From positions 1-11,027 of the forward strand of contig SHXP01000059.1 of NCBI GenBank assembly GCA_009693225.1: a stretch of 11,027 nt of DNA, given 5' to 3'. The stretch is from Limnohabitans sp. (GTDB lineage Bacteria > Pseudomonadota > Gammaproteobacteria > Burkholderiales > Burkholderiaceae_C). The notes beneath the pieces were generated by a model. That model searched no databases. It was not told the origin of the DNA and worked only from the letters and a program-made list of their open reading frames with translations. Made by a program: the position numbers and the translations under genes. Shown in pieces: positions 7,858 to 11,027 of the stretch. Within the stretch, counting starts at the first letter, position 1, and each line of letters starts with the position of its first letter.

Positions 7858-7917
7858 GTCGTTGCGATGAATTGTCCCGAGCCTGGCTTCGAGTGAAGCT
7901 GCAACGCTCCTCAGGAT
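7851..7917 (-). ncRNA. S-adenosylhomocysteine (SAH) riboswitch in the metH leader
   Basis: The minus-strand leader fits the SAH riboswitch architecture. P1 is TCCTGAG (7916-7910) with CTCGGGA (7881-7875), seven pairs including one G-U. The internal hairpin is GCTTC (7899-7895) with GAAGC (7890-7886) around a four-base loop. The pseudoknot is GAGCGT (7909-7904) with ACGCTC (7859-7854), six perfect pairs. The family's conserved stretches are present: GAGGAGCG, GCCAGGCTCGG, and AACGACGCTCACC. This class binds S-adenosylhomocysteine and turns on ahcY, metH and related genes in beta- and gammaproteobacteria. I recognised it by eye from sequence and pairing, not by a covariance-model search. Confidence 0.9.
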
Positions 7918-7924
7918 ATGTCAT

Positions 7925-7955
7925 ATTCTAGGGTCTTCGCAAGCAGTTTTATCAA
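7925..7955 (-). promoter_or_regulatory. Candidate sigma-70 promoter of metH (C-terminal part)
   Basis: On the minus strand TTGATA (7955-7950) and TAGAAT (7930-7925) are spaced by 19 bases. The -10 element would start transcription near 7918, exactly where the riboswitch begins. The spacing is longer than optimal, so the -35 assignment is weak; the placement of the -10 is the stronger argument. Confidence 0.42.
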
Positions 7956-7977
7956 CCCGGCTATTTGCTGTACTCAC

Positions 7978-9576
7978 ATGACCCGCTTTATCCGCCCGGA
8001 ACACCGCCATGCCTGGCAGCTGTTACAAACACTGGTTGACGGTCCGCTGCCGCATTTACGCGATCTGCTGCCCGACACGCAGCGGCATGCCTTGTTGCAG
8101 TTCCATGCCGCCGGCTTGACGCTGGACGCGTCTCACCAGCGCGTCAACATGACCGTCATGCAGGCTTTACGGGCACTGGCTGAAGCATCCGGCGTGATGG
8201 CGCAAGCCCGGGCCATGTTCCGGGGCGACGCCATCAATTCAACCGAAAACCGCGCGGTATTGCATGTGGCTTTGCGCGGCAGCGATCAAGCCGATCCGCC
8301 CTGGGGCACAGAGATTTCCCTGGCCGTCAGCGCTGAGCTCAACAGGTATTGCAGCTTTGCCGAACAACTGCGCGCCGGTGAATGTTCCGGCTTTAGCGGC
8401 GAGCGCATCACCGACGTGGTGAATATGGGCATAGGCGGCTCGGACCTGGGACCGCGCATGGCCACAGAGGCTTTGTCACAGCTGGACAATGCATTGATTG
8501 CGCCTGCGGTGCGCTTGCATTTCGTCTCGAATGTTGACGCCTGGAGCCTGGCCACGACGCTGGCCCCCTTGCATGCCGCGCTAACGCTGTTTGTGGTCCA
8601 AAGCAAAACATTCACCACACAGGAAACCATGACCTTGTATGCGTCTGCGCGGCGCTGGCTGCTCGACGGCGGTTGCCCGCCAGATGCGTTGCACATGCAC
8701 CTGGCAGCGGTGACCTCCAGATCCGCGCTGGCACATGCGCAAGGGATCAATGCCTCCCGTTGTTTCAGTTTATGGGACTGGGTCGGTGGCCGTTATTCGC
8801 TGTGGTCGGCCATCGGTTTACCCCTGGTGGTCGCCATCGGTCGGGATGCTTATTTGCAGATGCTGCAAGGCGCACACGCCATGGACCGGCATTTCATACA
8901 AGCACCGGGTGAACACAACATGCCTTTGAACTTGGCTTTGCTCGGCATCTGGAACCGCAATTTCCTGGGCACGAGCACGCAGCACATTGCCCCCTACCAC
9001 TCGGCGCTGGGCAAGCTGGTAGCTTTTCTGCAGCAGCAGGACATGGAGTCCAACGGCAAGCGTGTGCATATCGACGGCAGCGCATGCACGGTGGCGACCA
9101 CGCCGGTGATGTGGGGCGGCCTGGGCAACGACGGTCAGCATGCGTATTTCCAGCTGATACACCAGGGCAGCCAGATGGTGCCGATCGATTTCATCGGCGT
9201 GCGCCAGGGGCATGCAGGCCTGCCCTTGTCCGCCAAACACCAACGTGTTGTTCAACTGAATATGCAAGCCCAGGCACAGGCACTCGCGCAAGGGCGCACC
9301 GGGTCGGAAACCTTGCAAGTCTTAGAGGCTTCGGGCTTGGCAATCGATGAGGCACAGCGACTGGCGCCACACCGCAGTTTCCCCGGCAATATCCCCAGCA
9401 GCACACTTTGGATGGACAGCCTGACTCCGCACAACCTGGGCGCGCTGATCGCGCTTTATGAACACAAGGTATTTTGCCAGGCCGCCATCTGGGGCATCAA
9501 TGCCTTCGACCAATGGGGCGTTGAACTGGGTAAATCCATGGCTTTGGCGATAGAAGGCGGCTCAACCGGCGCTTGA
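7978..9576 (+). CDS. pgi: Glucose-6-phosphate isomerase
   Basis: The 532-residue product interconverts glucose 6-phosphate and fructose 6-phosphate in the cytoplasm. Signatures include the phosphate-binding GIGGSDLGP, SKTFTTQETM, and the family pattern DWVGGRYSLWSAIGLP. Likely catalytic residues are Glu357 (MESNGK), His388 (GQHAYFQ) and Lys519 (QWGVELGKS), matching the E. coli spacing closely. Length is typical. The start is uncertain: the ATG at 7978 agrees with where family homology begins (MTRFIRPEHRHAWQLLQ) but has no clear ribosome site. The ATG at 7918 would add 20 unlike residues, and its AGGA sits too close to the start codon. The upstream option also abuts the metH riboswitch and overlaps its candidate promoter. 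The gene is divergent from the C-terminal metH part and convergent with the N-terminal part, with 76 bases between the two stops. No regulator or other sugar gene adjoins it. Confidence 0.93.
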   Translation: MTRFIRPEHRHAWQLLQTLVDGPLPHLRDLLPDTQRHALLQFHAAGLTLDASHQRVNMTVMQALRALAEASGVMAQARAMFRGDAINSTENRAVLHVALRGSDQADPPWGTEISLAVSAELNRYCSFAEQLRAGECSGFSGERITDVVNMGIGGSDLGPRMATEALSQLDNALIAPAVRLHFVSNVDAWSLATTLAPLHAALTLFVVQSKTFTTQETMTLYASARRWLLDGGCPPDALHMHLAAVTSRSALAHAQGINASRCFSLWDWVGGRYSLWSAIGLPLVVAIGRDAYLQMLQGAHAMDRHFIQAPGEHNMPLNLALLGIWNRNFLGTSTQHIAPYHSALGKLVAFLQQQDMESNGKRVHIDGSACTVATTPVMWGGLGNDGQHAYFQLIHQGSQMVPIDFIGVRQGHAGLPLSAKHQRVVQLNMQAQAQALAQGRTGSETLQVLEASGLAIDEAQRLAPHRSFPGNIPSSTLWMDSLTPHNLGALIALYEHKVFCQAAIWGINAFDQWGVELGKSMALAIEGGSTGA

Positions 9577-9652
9577 TCAACAAGCCCGTTGTGCTTGCTC
9601 AAGCATGGTTTCTAAGGGATGCGTGGCGCGGCAGGCCTGCGGCTTACCCGGC

Positions 9653-10738
9653 TCAAGTAGCCTGTTTGTACGCGCCGCGCAGGTACACGCCGCGCGGCTT
9701 CAAAGGTGTGACCGCATCACCGATCGCGCGGATGTGTTCTGGCGTGGTACCGCAACAGCCGCCGACAATATTCACCAGTCCTTCAGCGGCGAACTCGTGC
9801 AGCAGACGGCTGGTGACCTCCGGCGTTTCATCGAAACCGGTTTCACTCATGGGGTTGGGTAAACCGGCGTTCGGGTAGCAGCTGATGAAAGTGTCACCCG
9901 CAACCTTGGCGAGTTCCTGGATATAAGGTCGCATCAGCGCTGCACCCAAGGCGCAATTGAGACCAACCGCCAGCGGTTTGGCGTGCCGCACGCTGTGCCA
10001 GAACGCGGTCACCGTCTGTCCGCTCAGAATCCGGCCGGAGGCATCGGTCACGGTGCCGCTAATGATCAAGGGCAGACGTTCCCCGCTGGCCTCAAAAAAC
10101 TCATCAATGGCGAACAAGGCTGCCTTGGCGTTCAAGGTGTCAAAAATGGTTTCCAGCAACAAGACCTCAACACCGCCTTCGACCAGCGCCTGCACCTGTT
10201 CCAGGTAAGCCACTCTCAACTCCTCGAAATGGATATTGCGCGCCCCGGGGTCGTTCACATCCGGGCTGATGCTGGCGGTTTTCGGCGTGGGGCCGAGCGC
10301 TCCCACCGCAAGCCGCGGCTTGCCGGCCGATGAAAATTTGTCACAGGCAGCGCGGGCTATGCGCGCGGAAGCCAGGTTCATCTCCGCGGCCAGACCTGCC
10401 ATTTCGTAGTCCGCCTGAGCAATGGTGGTGGCACCGAAGGTATTGGTCTCGATCAAGTCAGCGCCTGCGCCCAGATAGCCTTCGTGGATGTCACGGATGA
10501 TGTCCGGCCTTGTCAGACTGAGCAATTCGTTGTTGCCTTTGACGTCCCGGGCAAACTCGTTGAAGCGGTCCTGCTGGCTACCGGGCCCTTTGTAGCCGGC
10601 TCCCCTGTACTGTGCCTCGTTCAGCTTGAAGCGTTGAATCATGGTGCCCATGGCGCCATCCATGATGGTGATGCGCTGCTTCAATATGCCGGGCAGGGCT
10701 TGGGCACGGGTATAGGCGGGGTCTTGAAAGTCTGTCAT
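9653..10738 (-). CDS. metH: Methionine synthase N-terminal part: homocysteine S-methyltransferase domain protein
   Basis: The 361-residue product corresponds to the first domain of full-length MetH, a zinc-dependent TIM barrel that binds and activates homocysteine. It shows IMDGAMGTMIQRF near the start, TNTFGATTIAQADY, and LLLETIFDTLNAKAAL. The three zinc ligands are Cys262 (GLNCALG), Cys328 and Cys329 (GGCCGTTPEH). It stops cleanly at the domain end (RAIGDAVTPLKPRGVY), with no pterin or B12 domain. The partner carrying the remaining domains is encoded at 4979-7825 on the same strand, with pgi between them on the other strand. Splitting MetH here is known in betaproteobacteria, usually with the halves adjacent. 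The ATG at 10738 has only a weak ribosome site (AGAGA). Its leader (10739-10865) shows none of the SAH riboswitch stems. A stand-alone methyltransferase of the BHMT/MmuM type is possible, but the match is closer to MetH. Confidence 0.92.
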   Translation of the reverse strand: MTDFQDPAYTRAQALPGILKQRITIMDGAMGTMIQRFKLNEAQYRGAGYKGPGSQQDRFNEFARDVKGNNELLSLTRPDIIRDIHEGYLGAGADLIETNTFGATTIAQADYEMAGLAAEMNLASARIARAACDKFSSAGKPRLAVGALGPTPKTASISPDVNDPGARNIHFEELRVAYLEQVQALVEGGVEVLLLETIFDTLNAKAALFAIDEFFEASGERLPLIISGTVTDASGRILSGQTVTAFWHSVRHAKPLAVGLNCALGAALMRPYIQELAKVAGDTFISCYPNAGLPNPMSETGFDETPEVTSRLLHEFAAEGLVNIVGGCCGTTPEHIRAIGDAVTPLKPRGVYLRGAYKQAT

Positions 10739-10865
10739 AAGGGTCTCTGAAAACGGCCTGAGCAGCCAACAAGGCAGTAGGTCTGGTGCGGTATTTTCAC
10801 CGACAGCCAGGGGGCAGGTTTTGTGTTTTAGAATAACCTACTGATTTCCGATCAAAGGTATTGAC

Positions 10866-11000
10866 ATGTCTGACCATTCTCAAGCTACAGATCCGACCGA
10901 TGTGGTTGAGTCCATTGTCCCCCTGATGCCCATTGTGCTGCCGATCGGCGGCGCTGTGCTGATTTTCCTGCTGGCATTCATCGCTGTTTTCATGGCCTGA
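10866..11000 (+). CDS. Small single-pass membrane protein, 44 residues
   Basis: The ATG at 10866 is preceded by AAAGG at good spacing (eight bases), and the frame ends at TGA (10998-11000). The product has a polar, acidic N-terminal part of about 16 residues (MSDHSQATDPTDVVES). One hydrophobic segment follows, from about residue 17 to the end, with a central Pro-Ile-Gly-Gly (LPIGGAVLIFLLAFIAVFMA). It ends almost at the membrane segment, so it resembles a tail-anchored or N-in mini-protein with a very short far side. I do not recognise the family and assign no function. It diverges from the N-terminal metH gene across a 127-base gap and reads out of the window, so it may lead an operon not visible here. 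Codon use resembles its neighbours. Confidence 0.72.
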   Translation: MSDHSQATDPTDVVESIVPLMPIVLPIGGAVLIFLLAFIAVFMA

Positions 11001-11027
11001 AACACTTGTGACGTTACCTGCGTGAGG

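Noticed and set aside
7826..7924. N-terminal extension of the C-terminal MetH part to an ATG at 7924
   Set aside because: The added 33 residues would be translated from the riboswitch itself, while the ATG at 7825 has a ribosome site placed within the expression platform.
9577..9652. Inverted repeats between the pgi and metH stops (GCTTG-CT-CAAGC; GCAGGCCTGC at 9631-9640)
   Set aside because: Neither is followed by a T-run on either strand, so a rho-independent terminator is not supported.
10739..10865. Possible riboswitch or promoter ahead of the N-terminal metH gene
   Set aside because: No SAH, SAM or cobalamin riboswitch stems could be found. TTGATC and TATTCT on the minus strand are only 14 bases apart, too close for a sigma-70 promoter.

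Overview
The window looks like ordinary chromosomal DNA of a betaproteobacterium (Burkholderiales/Nitrosomonadales-like). The grounds are moderately GC-rich coding sequence, a methionine synthase split into two genes, an S-adenosylhomocysteine (SAH) riboswitch, a glnK-amtB operon with NtrC/sigma-54 control, and an AmtB with a signal peptide and Ala/Pro-rich linker. The lineage is an inference from gene content. I see no mobile element, CRISPR array, tRNA or rRNA.

Layout. At the left edge on the minus strand lies the start of a small secreted-protein gene, which seems to be frameshifted. It overlaps by four bases the end of a D-malate/tartrate dehydrogenase gene (117-1205). Upstream of that on the same strand is a comM (YifB) gene with two frameshifts and an in-frame stop (1306-2836), evidently a pseudogene. 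The gap between comM and glnK holds two tandem NtrC-type sites and a well-formed sigma-54 promoter driving glnK-amtB (3061-4894, plus strand), which ends at a rho-independent terminator.

The right half is built around methionine synthesis. The pterin-, cobalamin- and AdoMet-binding part of MetH (4979-7825, minus) follows an SAH riboswitch whose pairing with a start-site-masking hairpin can be read directly. A glucose-6-phosphate isomerase gene (7978-9576) runs divergently from it on the plus strand. The homocysteine-binding part of MetH (9653-10738, minus) lies beyond pgi. A 44-residue single-pass membrane protein gene (10866-11000, plus) diverges from metH-N at the right edge.

Functional links. 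GlnK and AmtB form the ammonium-sensing and uptake pair. The two MetH pieces should together remethylate homocysteine, the product of SAH hydrolysis, which fits SAH-triggered expression of the catalytic C-terminal part. The most noteworthy points are the riboswitch controlling only one of two separated halves of a single enzyme, the broken comM, and the unrecognised membrane mini-protein. I did not find a wholly new multigene system.
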